From positions 53,743,718 to 53,807,717 of the forward strand of contig OW387136.1 of the NCBI GenBank assembly GCA_936440205.1: a stretch of 64,000 bases of DNA, written 5' to 3'. The notes beneath the pieces were generated by a model. The model saw nothing but the letters and a program-made list of their open reading frames with translations, did no database searches and was not told the origin of the DNA. A program made the position numbers and the translations under genes. Source of the stretch: Lepidonotus clava (Eukaryota > Annelida > Polychaeta > Phyllodocida > Polynoidae). Positions 54,091 through 64,000 of this stretch are shown in pieces; position 1 is the stretch's first letter; the number at the start of each line of letters is the position of its first letter.

Positions 54091-55431
54091 TTCGTCCCCA
54101 GTTTTATCACAGAGACGTTTTTTGGGAGGCTTCAAAACTACATTACCAGGACAAAACCATCACGATAGTAATATCTAAATGCGATCCGCAAAATGCAATG
54201 TTATAATAATGTCGCATTCTTAGCAAAGCGCAAGTTCACTCATGATGAACCGCCTACCTTTATCATAGCCTATAAAATCACATTCCTAGACATTCCTAAA
54301 GAGATATAACATGATACTCAGACAAGGAGATTTAGGATCCGGCTGAATAGTGCAAATATATTCCCCCTCTGCCAAGCCGCTTTGACCACCGATCTGTGTA
54401 CTTACCTAAAGGAGGAGAGAGGTGGGCATACAATGCACTTTTTGCATCTTCATAAATTTGATGAAGTCATACATTTGCTTACATGAAAGACAAAAACCAA
54501 TTCTTGAACACTGGATACAATGGTATTTCAATTTATTTCCAGCAATGTATTGTAGGTGCTCAGCTATGCATGCATAATACATTTTACAACAAGGTGACAA
54601 TTCATGGTAGTATAAAATGTACCAAACTACAATTGCACCTTACATCAGTGTATTGCAATGCTCTTACTGGCCCAATGCATAATGACAAAGTGAACCAATA
54701 CGATGTCTCACAACAAAGTTGGATTCACTCAACAAGGATGACAAACATCGAGTATACTATTGTCGAAATAAGCTTTTTCCAATCACCACAGAAATAGAAT
54801 GAATAGAGTGACATCTCTTTACAGATTGATTTGATTTAGTAAGTGTTTCCAAGAAATACTAAACTGAAGGAAAAAGGACTGATTTAATGCCGACACGACA
54901 AAACCGAAGATAAATAGAAATAGAAAAGGCAGCTCTCTAGAAGGTAATATTTATGTCCTTCTTAAAATAACCATTATTTTAACAAAGAAAGATGAGAGTG
55001 ATGTTATAAGGTTGTTTATCTCATCTAATGCTTATTTTTAACTTTACTATCTGGTTTCTTTTCTATTTCAATCACCATATACATTATTGGAATGAAACTA
55101 AATCTATTTCACTACAGCTATCAAATGTACTAACATTAAGTATTGGTAACTATTCTTTGAATGTCTTTGTACATTTAGATTACTATGACCTGGGCGATTC
55201 ACACTATTCAATTGTATTGTCTGGAAGTTACTTATCTGTACGCAGTAAATGTAAATATTGTTTGTAAAAAAAGCACTTTTTGTGTCTGGATGAAACATGA
55301 AAGATGTGCTGTACATATTACTTAGAAATGTCTACAGGGTATATAACATGATATTCTTTTGATATAAGAATGGCATGCCTGCTATCTATAACATCTAAAG
55401 TTAACATGGTATATAGGTGGTAGAAGGACCA
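54091..55431. other. no gene recognised
   Basis: AT-rich. Apart from the small family A scrap near 54194, nothing recurs. A 104-codon frame (54483-54797) has no domain. Confidence 0.45.
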
Positions 55432-55738
55432 CCCAAGCTAGAATTGGCGTTATTATAATGTTATTATAATATTCTGTTTAGTTCTGTTTTGGTTCTTGTT
55501 ATGTTATTTTGATAGCACCTAAAAAACATCTTTATAACCCAACATTGCAACTTCACACTGTGACGTTATTGTTACATTCTTGTAATGTTCTTTCATGTTA
55601 TAATAACGGTATTATAACATTCTTTAACAGTAAGGTCTCAACTTCACTAGAATATAATGTTATTATAAGATTCTTTTCATAGACTAAGCAAAAAAGTATG
55701 GCTGCAGAACGTGTTTGTTGTGTCACTGCTTGCCTTTG
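55432..55738 (+). mobile_element. Family A MITE copy 20
   Basis: CCCAAGCTAGAATTGGCGTT to TGTCACTGCTTGCCTTTG. Same subfamily as copies 6, 7 and 19 (GATAGCACC, TAACCCAACATTGCAAC). Confidence 0.8.
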
Positions 55739-56240
55739 TAATGTCCTATGATATTCTTATATGGGAAACATAGTAAAAAAGCACATGCACACAGGGAAGC
55801 CGTATACATACTGGCCAACATGCGTTCACACACATGCACACACACAGGCACAATAGGGGGCACACACATACACACATGCACAAAAAGACACATTCAACAT
55901 GTAAACACAAGCACATACACACGCAATAAGCCCATCACAGTTTTCATCAATATTACATTTTACTATAATGTATTTTCCTAATTGTCCCCAGAAGACAGTT
56001 GTATGATATAAAATTAATCAAAGCAATTCGGTTGAGAAATTGCTCTTCAAATTTGTAGAATGCAGCTTTATATTTTGGCTTTTATCCCATTAGATCTAGA
56101 ACCAATATTAAAGCGTGAAGCCTGTCAGCCCAACCTATAATGTCCAACCCTATTTTGCCCTGAAATACAGTATTTTCATTGTCTGGAAAGCCTGCAAAAT
56201 CTGTCAATTGAAAAAAATGAAGAAATCATAATGTTTAAGC
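55739..56240. other. no gene; short CACA-rich patch
   Basis: ACACA-rich interrupted repeats occupy 55790-55925. The rest is AT-rich. Confidence 0.5.
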
Positions 56241-56655
56241 AGTACTATACATACATATTCACATACATACACACAGACGCAGATACATGCATTTACACAC
56301 ATACACACACTCACACACTCCTACAATCACACACACACACACTCTCTCTCACACATACACCCACTCACACACACTCACACACATACACACACTCACGCAC
56401 ACATACACATACACACTCACACACACTCACACATGCACACACATACTTACTCACATGCACACTCACACACCCACACACCACACATGAACACACATGAACA
56501 CACCACACACACCCACACACATGAACACACTCACACACATTCACACACATTCACACACTCACTCACACACACACACTCGCACACACTCACTCACACACAT
56601 ACATGCACACACACATGCACACACACACACACGCACACACACACACTCCTCACAT
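56241..56655. repeat. Interrupted (CA)n microsatellite, about 410 bp
   Basis: CACACA punctuated by CT, CAT and TTC, giving CACACACT, CACACAT and CACATGAA units. Long frames on both strands (HTHTHT and VCVCV) are repeat translations. Confidence 0.95.
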
Positions 56656-56825
56656 GTCCCTCACAGTCTTCTTCCACCTGTGCCTTCCCCTCCTTCCTAC
56701 CCCCCCTCTCCTCCTATACCCCAAACCACCCTTTACCTCGATCAATCAGAGCCCTGGTGCACGTGGTTATAGCAACAACAGGAGCAGCATCCGCTCTATG
56801 GGGCACCGAATGTAAACGTATGGTT

Positions 56826-57157
56826 GCCGACGTTCTGCAACCATACAGTTTAGTCAGTTTATTACTTAATAAGGTGGCACATAACAGTTATGTTATTGAC
56901 AGTGAGGTTGAAACTTCACCAAATTAGTCCATTATTATAACATTATTTTTAGTGAGGTTAGGGTGAAGCCAAAACAGAACATTATAAGGACATTCTGTTT
57001 AGGTTGAAGAACATAACCAGAATGTTCTAATAACATTGCAGTGCAAAGTTTCAGTTGTAGGTCACAGCAACGTAATTGGGAGTCATCAAAAGAACGTAAC
57101 AAGAACCAATACAGAACGTTACCGCAATGTTATTATAACGTCACACCTCCGGCTGGG
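56826..57157 (-). mobile_element. Family A MITE copy 21
   Basis: GACGTTCTGCAACCATACAG to GTCACACCTCCGGCTGGG. The outer left terminus is lost. Same subfamily as copies 8 and 17. Confidence 0.85.
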
Positions 57158-57736
57158 TTTGTTATCAGTCTTGGGAGGGGGGAGGGGGGGTACTTAGGTC
57201 TATGGAGGGTACTTGCTCTCAAATAGACCAACTAAGTGGGGGTGGTGAACGCCACAATTGAGGAGCTGTCTACCACTATTTAGTTGACAAATTGGGGAGT
57301 GAACTACTTCAATAGTACAAAAATTATAAGTGCGATAACTTGTAAGCTAGCCTAAGCTTTACTTCAGTAAATGGTATCAGAGGTTTTCCTAAGCAATTTT
57401 GTTGGTTTTGTATGTTTCCTGGTATTGATACTGAAGCTCTGGGGTGGTGACTTTTGCCCCCCCCCCCCCCCCCCCAACCCCAAAAAAAAAAAGAAAAAAA
57501 AAAGAGGAGTGGGCCTGTGGTCAGTCACAAGCAGTAGGGGTGGTAATTTGGCGACAGTTACTATCCTTTAAGAGATCAGTGCTCCCCAAGGGTTATCAGC
57601 GTACTTAGATACCAATCCAGCCATATCCCCTGACAGTGTATTCCTCAAATTCACACATAACTGCCCAGGGAAAGGGCCATTTCCCGTATTTTTGCATATT
57701 CTCTCAGGGATGACACTTGGATGAGTATTCAAAATA
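57158..57736. other. no gene; C and A runs
   Basis: C run at 57457-57475 followed by an A-rich run to about 57502, and a G-rich patch at 57173-57190. No coding features. Confidence 0.5.
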
Positions 57737-58039
57737 TGTTTGTTTGTTGGTTTGAACGACCAGACTCAGGAGCACTGGGATATTTCACCCTTGATCCTAG
57801 ATGATCAAATCTATGAGAAGGTGAATAGAGACCATACCCCTAAGCTTTTACCGAGCAGGTGTTTTTCTGTGTGCAGCGTCCCATAGGCAGGGCACCACGC
57901 ACATCGGCTGGTGGCACTAGGCCTTTGATAACCCTGTCATTGACCACAGGGAGAATGTATGAAACCACAGCTGCAAGACAGACACTCAAACCGCCAACCT
58001 TCAGATGATGAAGCTAACACTCTACCACTGTGCTACCAG
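57737..58039 (-). mobile_element. tRNA-derived SINE, type 2, copy 2
   Basis: On the minus strand the head starts CTGGTAGCACAGTGGTAGAG (A box TAGCACAGTGG) and has GGCGGTTTGAGTGTC (B-box-like), as in a tRNA. The body GTGGTGCCCTGCCTATGGG, CTGCACACAGAAAAACACCT, AGGGGTATGGTCTCTATTC and CTTCTCATAGAT matches 41455-41800. The tail is AACAAACAAAC. The head is better kept than in copy 1. Confidence 0.85.
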
Positions 58040-58249
58040 AACATCCTCAACATATGCATCAAGGCTTGTCAACAAAAAACTAAATGGTTCAGTGTTGTTA
58101 CAGTTGGCACCTCATAAGGGAAACTGCCTTTCCTGCTGATGTCAGCATCTTGTAGCGCTGGGTGGAGGAGGGTGGGGAACCAGCCCGGAGACCCTCTGAG
58201 TAGACCAGAACAGCCTGCTTTGGTCTAGAGAGCTGCAAACCCACACAGC

Positions 58250-58894
58250 ACATTATATTGTGTGGCTTCAAAGACAGTAACCTGGCACTACCCATAATCA
58301 CAGTGATCTAAAGGCAGTAATCCCATACATTCCGTAACTGTACAGCTATATAAGTAGACCCCCACACTGCCAATAATGATATGGGTCTAAAGGCAGTAAA
58401 CTTAAATATCCCATAATCATATGGATTTAAAAGCATTAATCAAACTAACCCCATAATGATTGTAGGCTCTAAAGGCAGTAATCCCAGGTACCTCATAATC
58501 ACGTCACTCTAAGGGCAGTAAATCCACACTCCCCATAATGATATGGCTCTAAAAAGAGTAATACCACACATCCCATAAGCAAATGCCTTTTAAGGCCATA
58601 AACCAACACAAATCTCATGGCTTTAAAGAGAGTACAGTGACAGAAACCATTATAGTTCAAAGGGCATAAACTCGTTGATAAATAAGCATATGAGTTTATA
58701 TAAACAGTAAACCTACAGATCCTAAAATAATATGGCTCTAAGGGCAGTATACCCACATAATCCCCAATCTTTAATGGTAGTAAATCCACATATCCCATGA
58801 TCATTTGGCTCCGCTGCCAGTAAGGCCATATATCCCATACTGACGGAGCTCTATGTGTAGTAAACCCACATGCCCATTAATTATATGGCTCTAA
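58250..58894. repeat. Degenerate satellite R, about 45 bp per unit, block 1
   Basis: Units of the form CCCATAATCATATGGCTCTA, AAGGCAGTAAACCCACAT, repeated with many changes from 58250. The block ends inside a unit (TATGGCTCTAA) where a family A MITE is inserted. Confidence 0.8.
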
Positions 58895-59259
58895 CCCAGC
58901 CAAGCTGCGATGTAACAGAAACCTTCTGCAACCATAATATTTTAGTCAGTCTGTTACTTACTAAGATGGCACGGTACAATTACGTTATTGATAGTGAGGT
59001 TTAAACCTCACCAAATTAGAACGTTATTACAACATTATTTTTTGGTGAAGTTAGGACAAAACCAAAACAAATGTTATAAGAACGTCCTGATTAGGTTGAA
59101 GAACGTAACCAGAACGTTATAATAACGTTGCAGTGCCACATCACAACAGTACGTTGCAGCAACGTGATTGGAAGCCATCAAAACAACGTAACAAGAACCA
59201 GTACAGAACCAAACAGACCATTGCTGCAACGTTATGATAACGTCACATGCTTGCCTGGG
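58895..59259 (-). mobile_element. Family A MITE copy 22, inserted in satellite R
   Basis: CCCAGCCAAGCTGCGATGTA to GTCACATGCTTGCCTGGG. Flanked by AA on both sides (58893-58894 and 59260-59261). The interrupted unit reads GGCTCTAA then AAAGGTAGTAAACC, so the empty site can be inferred. Confidence 0.92.
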
Positions 59260-59365
59260 AAAGGTAGTAAACCTGGCAGCCCCATTATCCTATCACTCCA
59301 CGGGCAGCAAACTCACTTGTCCCAAACATCCAATAATCATATTATTACGACTCTATAGACGTTGT
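59260..59365. repeat. Satellite R, block 2
   Basis: AAAGGTAGTAAACCTGGCAG, CACGGGCAGCAAACTCACTT and CCAATAATCATATTATTACG continue the array beyond the MITE. Confidence 0.7.
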
Positions 59366-59499
59366 GCAGATGACGTCACATCCCCCAAAATGGGATGGAA
59401 GCCATATTGGTGATCAGTATTGAAATAGCTAGAACAAAAATCTACAAGAAAAATTTAAACTACATTGACCTCATACAAGTTCACAGAATCATAATCACC

Positions 59500-59616
59500 A
59501 ATTACCATTATTTAGAATTCATGAATTTCAGTTTTATTGGATAGCCACATGGTTATAGGAACCATGTAGTGATCACCAAAAATTGGTCATGTGACCCTGT
59601 CTGCACAAGGTCTATA
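59500..59616 (+). repeat. Family Q dispersed repeat, copy 3
   Basis: GCCACATGGTTATAGGAACC, GTGATCACCAAAAATTGGTC and CTGTCTGCACAAGGTCTATA. The copy ends where the LINE begins. Confidence 0.6.
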
Positions 59617-60630
59617 AGAAATAAACCTCACACATCTCTCTTTAAATGGATCTCTAGTTATTTAGATAGTAGAGTTCAACATACAACTGTAAATAATGTT
59701 ACATCAGATGATTTGGAAATTGTATGTGGTGTACCCCAAGGAAGTATAATGGGACCATTGATGTTTATTATATACATTAATGACCTGTCAACTTGCTTAC
59801 GAAAATCGAATTATTTCTTATATGCTGATGACACTGTGATATTTGATACTGGAATACTTTCTATAATTACTGAGAGTGTACAATGTGATCTATTTTATTT
59901 CAAGAAATGGTGCAATCAAAATAAACTTACTGTAAATACTAAAAAAACTAAATATATGACTTTTGGGTTAAAATCTCATACCAGGAAAATCCAAAATCAT
60001 GTCTTAAAAATTGGTGATGTAAAGCTAGATAAAGTACCTATGTATAAATATCTAGGAATTATATTGGACATGAATTTGAGTTATACAAAACATATTGAAA
60101 ACTGTGTCAGAAATGCATCATACAAGGTTTATCTACTTTCCAAGGTGCGTAAATATGTAAATATGCATACTGCAACAATGATCTACAAGACTATGATTTT
60201 ACCGATTATAGAATACGGCTGTATAGTCTATGATGGAGCTAATCAAAAGACTGTTAATAAATTACAGACAATTCAAAATAGGGCTTTAAAAATTTGCTAC
60301 AATTCAGCTGTATATATGTCGTCAGAAATGTTACACTTGAATTTTAAAATTGCTAAATTGCATGATAGGCGAGAAATGTTCTTACGACTGTATATGTACA
60401 AACAACTGAACAATGAGATGATTCTTAACAGAAGGAACGTTAGAACAAGAGCACATGATGCGCCCTTGTTTATCACGCATAAGCCTAATAGTGAACTATA
60501 TAAAAGAAATGTTTTTTACAAAGGTGCTATTAGTTGGAATGCTTTATCTGTTGATGTAAGAAACACTGATACCTACCCTCGTTTTAAAAACATCCAAAAG
60601 AAATGGTTAAAAGAAACTGTTTTTGTATAG
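59617..60630 (+). pseudogene. Partial LINE reverse transcriptase
   Basis: The frame stays open for the last 338 codons. Visible motifs are GVPQGSIMGP, the catalytic YADD in FLYADDTVIF, the following motif TVNTKKTKYMTF, YLGIILD and the thumb-like KLQTIQNRALKICY. The motif that carries the first catalytic Asp (AFD-type) is missing, so no activity is possible. Upstream in-frame codons from 59569 belong to the flanking family Q repeat. No internal stop in this stretch, suggesting a fairly recent insertion. Confidence 0.92.
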
Positions 60631-60980
60631 GAATAATCTGTGATGTTATTAGATCATATCGATTAAAAGTAGATTGTATTTATACTACTACTTATTTATA
60701 AACTATAACTATTTGATATCCTGAACCTTTGTCATATGTTGTAATACATACTAGTTAAATTTTGTTTACCTTTGTATTATATGTTCTTTTGTTTTGCTAT
60801 TTCTTTCTTTTCCTTTCTTTTTCTGTTTTCTGTTATATTACTTGTTTGCTTAAATATGTACGTGTAGTACAAATCTTATAACTACGAAATTGAAAACTGG
60901 ACCTTGATGTAAACTAGCATTGATTTGCTAATCAACTGTTTCAGTATAAATAAACGAATTTAAAAAAAACAAAAAAAAAA
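59617..60980 (+). mobile_element. 5'-truncated CR1/Jockey-group LINE
   Basis: Contains the second half of a reverse transcriptase frame, a 3' UTR of about 330 bp with AATAAA near 60949, and an interrupted A tail to 60980. The endonuclease and the first reverse transcriptase motifs are absent, as expected from incomplete reverse transcription. It is a different family from the LINE at 1318-4722: the motifs are shared, but the sequences around YADD and the C-terminus differ widely. Confidence 0.9.
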
Positions 60981-61250
60981 CATCCCATAACCATAATATA
61001 TAGTTCTAATGGCAGTAAATTCACTCACTCACCATATATCATAATATGGCTCTAGTAGTAGAAGACCCACATTTCCCATAACCATATATATGGCTCTAAT
61101 GGAAGTAAATTCACACCCTCACTATAATCATATGGCTCTAAAAGCAGAAGACCCACATTTCCCATAACCATATGGCTCAGAAATTCAAACATCACATTAT
61201 TGTATGGCTCCAAAGGCAGTACCCCCTAACAACCATAATTATGTGGGTCT
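60981..61250. repeat. Satellite R, block 3
   Basis: CATCCCATAACCATAATATA, GTTCTAATGGCAGTAAATTC and ATATGGCTCTAAAAGCAGAA units resume right after the LINE A tail. A last diverged unit lies near 61550-61615. Confidence 0.75.
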
Positions 61251-62800
61251 CAGGGCAGCCAACCCATACATATATAAGGCGTTCCTGTTGCAGGACTGAG
61301 ACACAACACCAATTTGGGCTAATAGCCACAGTCTGTATTAAACTCCATAAACAGTTACAGAATAGAGTTGCATCACAGTAGTGCATCACAAACAAAAGAA
61401 ATTCGCTACAACAGAGTTGCAGTCCGGCGGCCATGCGTCACATCTTATTGGAAGGGGCGTAACGTCACAGAGAACAGTTGCCAAGGTACGTAACCAGGCA
61501 ACGTGCGCGTCCTTAGTTATATGCCTATAACTAGTTCTAGATGCTATAATATGGCTGCAACAGCAGTAAACACACAGATACAATAATCATACTCTTATAG
61601 CTCTAATGGCAATAAAACTCTCATCCTGCTGGTAGTCGAACACTGAAGATTACTTCAAAATACATTGATTGATGACTGATGTACAAGATTTTCTCTTGAA
61701 TGTAGTTCTGCCTTTTTGAGAACCATAAGCTGTTGCCCAGCACTGGAACTGATTAGGCCCTAGAGCTGTATGTCCTAGCTCCCTACACTGATTATATATC
61801 ATATTTCTCTGTCCTATGTTCCAACAGACCTGTCCACTTTAGGATGTATTGCTAGCATGATACAGAGGTCGGACATAATTGCAGTTTTTGCAATGTCAGA
61901 CACTGACATAAATCTGAGTGAATGAGCTTGTACTTGTGTTTTCTAGGTCAATAAGGTGTTGATAAATGAGGATGATTTATCATTTTCTCTCAATTAGGTA
62001 ATTAACCAACCAATGTGTTTAAATAAAGACAACACTGAGGACAACATATTATTGTTGAGTTCTAAATTCACCAATTTGAGGATTTGGGTTGCCATGGCGA
62101 AGTCAGGTAAAGCAGATGACAGCTAGTTTGTTTCTGCCACCAATATGTATATTTCATAGCAACTGTTTTTGAAAACATTTGAAATAGGAGACTCATAAGA
62201 ATGCACACGAAAATTGGGATTTGACAGGATTTGGGGGACTCAAGGTTATTTGGGGGACTCAAGGTTACGCTTGTGTTGTCATGTATTGAGGGTTCATGAC
62301 TATTCGGGGAGGTCTCAAAACAGGGGGAGGGTGTTGGGGATGTTATGCTACTCTCCTGCCATTGATTGCCTTTACTGTTATATAGTTGCAGTTCATTCAG
62401 GAGATCTGGCTGGCCTTCAAGGACACCTTCAATGGACGTTCCCTGGGGTGAAAGTTAGGTCTGTTCTATTGCCTGAGCTACCTTAGGTCGACAGGCGCTG
62501 GAGTCATCCTAGGTTCTCCATGCTCTAGTCTGGACCCTCATTTGTTGCCTTGTTGAGTATGTACATTATTTGAGAACCTTGTGTAACTTTTGCTATAAAA
62601 AATTACTCACTTATTACAGTACATTACACATTGTGTAACCAAAATCATTTAATCCAACACATGGCCAAACCTTTGTTGCCCACCCACATTGCTCCAATCA
62701 AAGAAACACATCACATAGAAACTGTCAACCGAAAATTGTCCAACCAAAAATGTCTGGCACAATTACCCAATATGCATCACCCAACCCACATAAGCCTTAA
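61251..62800. other. no gene recognised
   Basis: A short tandem duplication, TTTGGGGGACTCAAGGTTA, lies at about 62231-62266. Otherwise unique-looking with no domains. Confidence 0.45.
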
Positions 62801-63361
62801 AGAGAGGAGCCAGTGAAATTTCAATTCTGGTTATTTTACACTTTATATGTTAGATTTAATGCTTATTTAGAAGTATACGAATTTTCAGTGTGATTAATTG
62901 ACTCATTTATGTTAAAAATGGGCTTCAACTTTTAATATACCTCATATCCCTCTGACCATCAGGAAAACACACATCTGTGTGTGACGTCACACAAATGACA
63001 GTTATATTCAAATTTCAAATTTCTAAAATCCAAAAAAACTATATTTTGTCACTTTTTCTTTTATATATCATTTAATTTTGTGATTTTAATCTCTTTTAGA
63101 CTTGTTAAGAACATTTAACAAATTTCTTATTGCATTTATTTCAGTTTTATAATTTTTCAATTGTTCTGCTTGTGACGTCACACACAGACTAATGCCCTGT
63201 GCAAGGTGCATCAGCTGCACAGAGGGACCAGTCTGTAGAATTTACAAAAACATTCATAAAAAAGAAAGTATTATAGGTACACACATAAAAAATTGTATGA
63301 TAACTCCCATGGCGTTAAGGATCATAAAAATATATCATTTTATAGTCACTGGCCCCTCCCT
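62801..63361. mobile_element. TTAA-flanked MITE carrying two CRE palindromes
   Basis: AGAGAGGAGCCAGTGA on the left pairs with TCACTGGCCCCTCCCT on the right (14 of 16), flanked by TTAA (62797-62800 and 63362-63365). Internal inverted arms include CTGTGTGTGACGTCACA at about 62975 and TGTGACGTCACACACAG at about 63171, so the CREB/ATF site TGACGTCA lies in both arms (62982-62989 and 63173-63180). 561 bp, no coding frame. Confidence 0.75.
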
Positions 63362-63365
63362 TTAA

Positions 63366-63744
63366 GTGCTCCTTCCACATCATACTCACTAGGCCCAATT
63401 AAAGGGAGCCAAAACCAGTAAATTCAACCAAATTTTCCAAACTCAAATAATCATAAAAATTCATTCATTGAACCTTTTTCTATCCCATGTCAAAATCAAA
63501 CCATGAAATATGGTAGAAAATCATTAGAAACACATTTTCTATGCTCAACTTAATTAATGTGGATCCGCAAAAATGGGGTTTGTTCCCAAAAAATGGAAAT
63601 ATCACCCTCTCTCCTTTAATTCTACTTCAGTTACACTCAGACTTTAGACTAGTAAAGGTTGGAACTACTGTTATTGTTATCCTGTATATAGCTTATTCTT
63701 CCAGCTTGAAAACTGAGTTATATTAAAACCATTACTAAAGATTG
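63366..63744. other. no gene recognised
   Basis: AT-rich; TTAAAGGGAGCC near 63398 vaguely resembles the end of the preceding MITE. Confidence 0.4.
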
Positions 63745-63985
63745 TGATCTTAAGACAATCATCAAATATCTTAAATTTTGTCACAAATTTTGCCATCCTT
63801 CCTTTGTACTGAGATAAGAAACTCATATACTAAGATAAGAAGACCTCTAAATATAGTTTAATTTTTGCTCCTAAGTGAGTCCTTTCATCCCGTTATTACA
63901 CTAAGATGGCCACCTTGGAACAAACATATATTAATTAGGATCTAAGACTGAATACTTGGATTACATTGGAATACCCCCCCTTTTA
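63745..63985 (-). repeat. Family P dispersed repeat, copy 2
   Basis: GATCTTAAGACAATC, ATCTTAAATTTTGTCACAAA, TGCCATCCTTC, GAGATAAGAAACTC and TTTTTGCTCCTAAGT are the inverse of copy 1 at 48595-48800. The copy may continue past the window end. Confidence 0.65.
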
Positions 63986-64000
63986 AGAAAAAAGATGTTC

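Noticed and set aside
56231-56927. Frames of 60-164 codons on both strands rich in HT or VC
   Set aside because: Translations of the CA-rich microsatellite.

Overview
The window looks like non-coding nuclear DNA from an invertebrate animal. The grounds are two non-LTR retrotransposons of the CR1/Jockey group, tRNA-headed SINEs with (AACA)n/(AACC)n-type tails, a very heavy load of small inverted-repeat (MITE-like) elements, many di- and tetranucleotide repeats and long homopolymer G/C runs. I lean towards a marine deuterostome such as a lancelet or hemichordate, but nothing here proves it. I could support no complete host protein gene. Almost all open frames under about 170 codons are chance frames or frames running through tandem repeats.

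Layout. 0.15-0.5 kb: a 183-bp tandem duplication. 1.3-4.7 kb: a LINE on the minus strand with an intact 959-codon endonuclease/reverse transcriptase frame, sitting inside a MITE whose halves lie at 1258-1317 and 4723-5012. 6-27 kb: a field of MITEs, chiefly one family (called family A here; about 22 copies or fragments in the window), plus families F, J, B, N, M and K and a tRNA-derived SINE at 16.8 kb. 26.7-27.4 kb: a TTAA-flanked foldback element inserted into a family A copy. 28.6-29.1 kb: a 20-bp minisatellite. 30.9-33.0 kb: a 2.2-kb element with inverted arms of about 400 bp. 33.6-34.0 kb: a CpG-rich, promoter-like block with an RFX X-box-like palindrome. 35.6-36.0 kb: a 114-bp tandem repeat with a G-run in each unit. 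36.3-38.8 kb: a nest of elements (O, G, B, C). 41.5 kb and 57.7 kb: two copies of a second SINE, in opposite orientation. 43.0-45.9 kb: hAT-like MITEs and a C-in-D nest. 48-51 kb: further MITEs and a 44-bp perfect palindrome. 56.2-56.7 kb: a 400-bp CA-rich microsatellite. 58.2-61.2 kb: a degenerate satellite of about 45 bp, split by a family A MITE and by a 5'-truncated LINE. 62.8-63.4 kb: a TTAA-flanked MITE carrying two TGACGTCA palindromes.

No operon-like or pathway organisation exists. What ties the window together is the order of insertions: LINE into A, TTAA foldback into A, C into B, C into D, hAT-like into I, hairpin and B inside O, and A into satellite. These nests give relative ages and let target-site duplications be read directly. 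The only candidate host regulatory signals are three CpG-rich blocks at about 10.5, 15.05 and 33.6-34.0 kb, all low confidence. Family letters (A, B, C and so on) are labels made for this window only.
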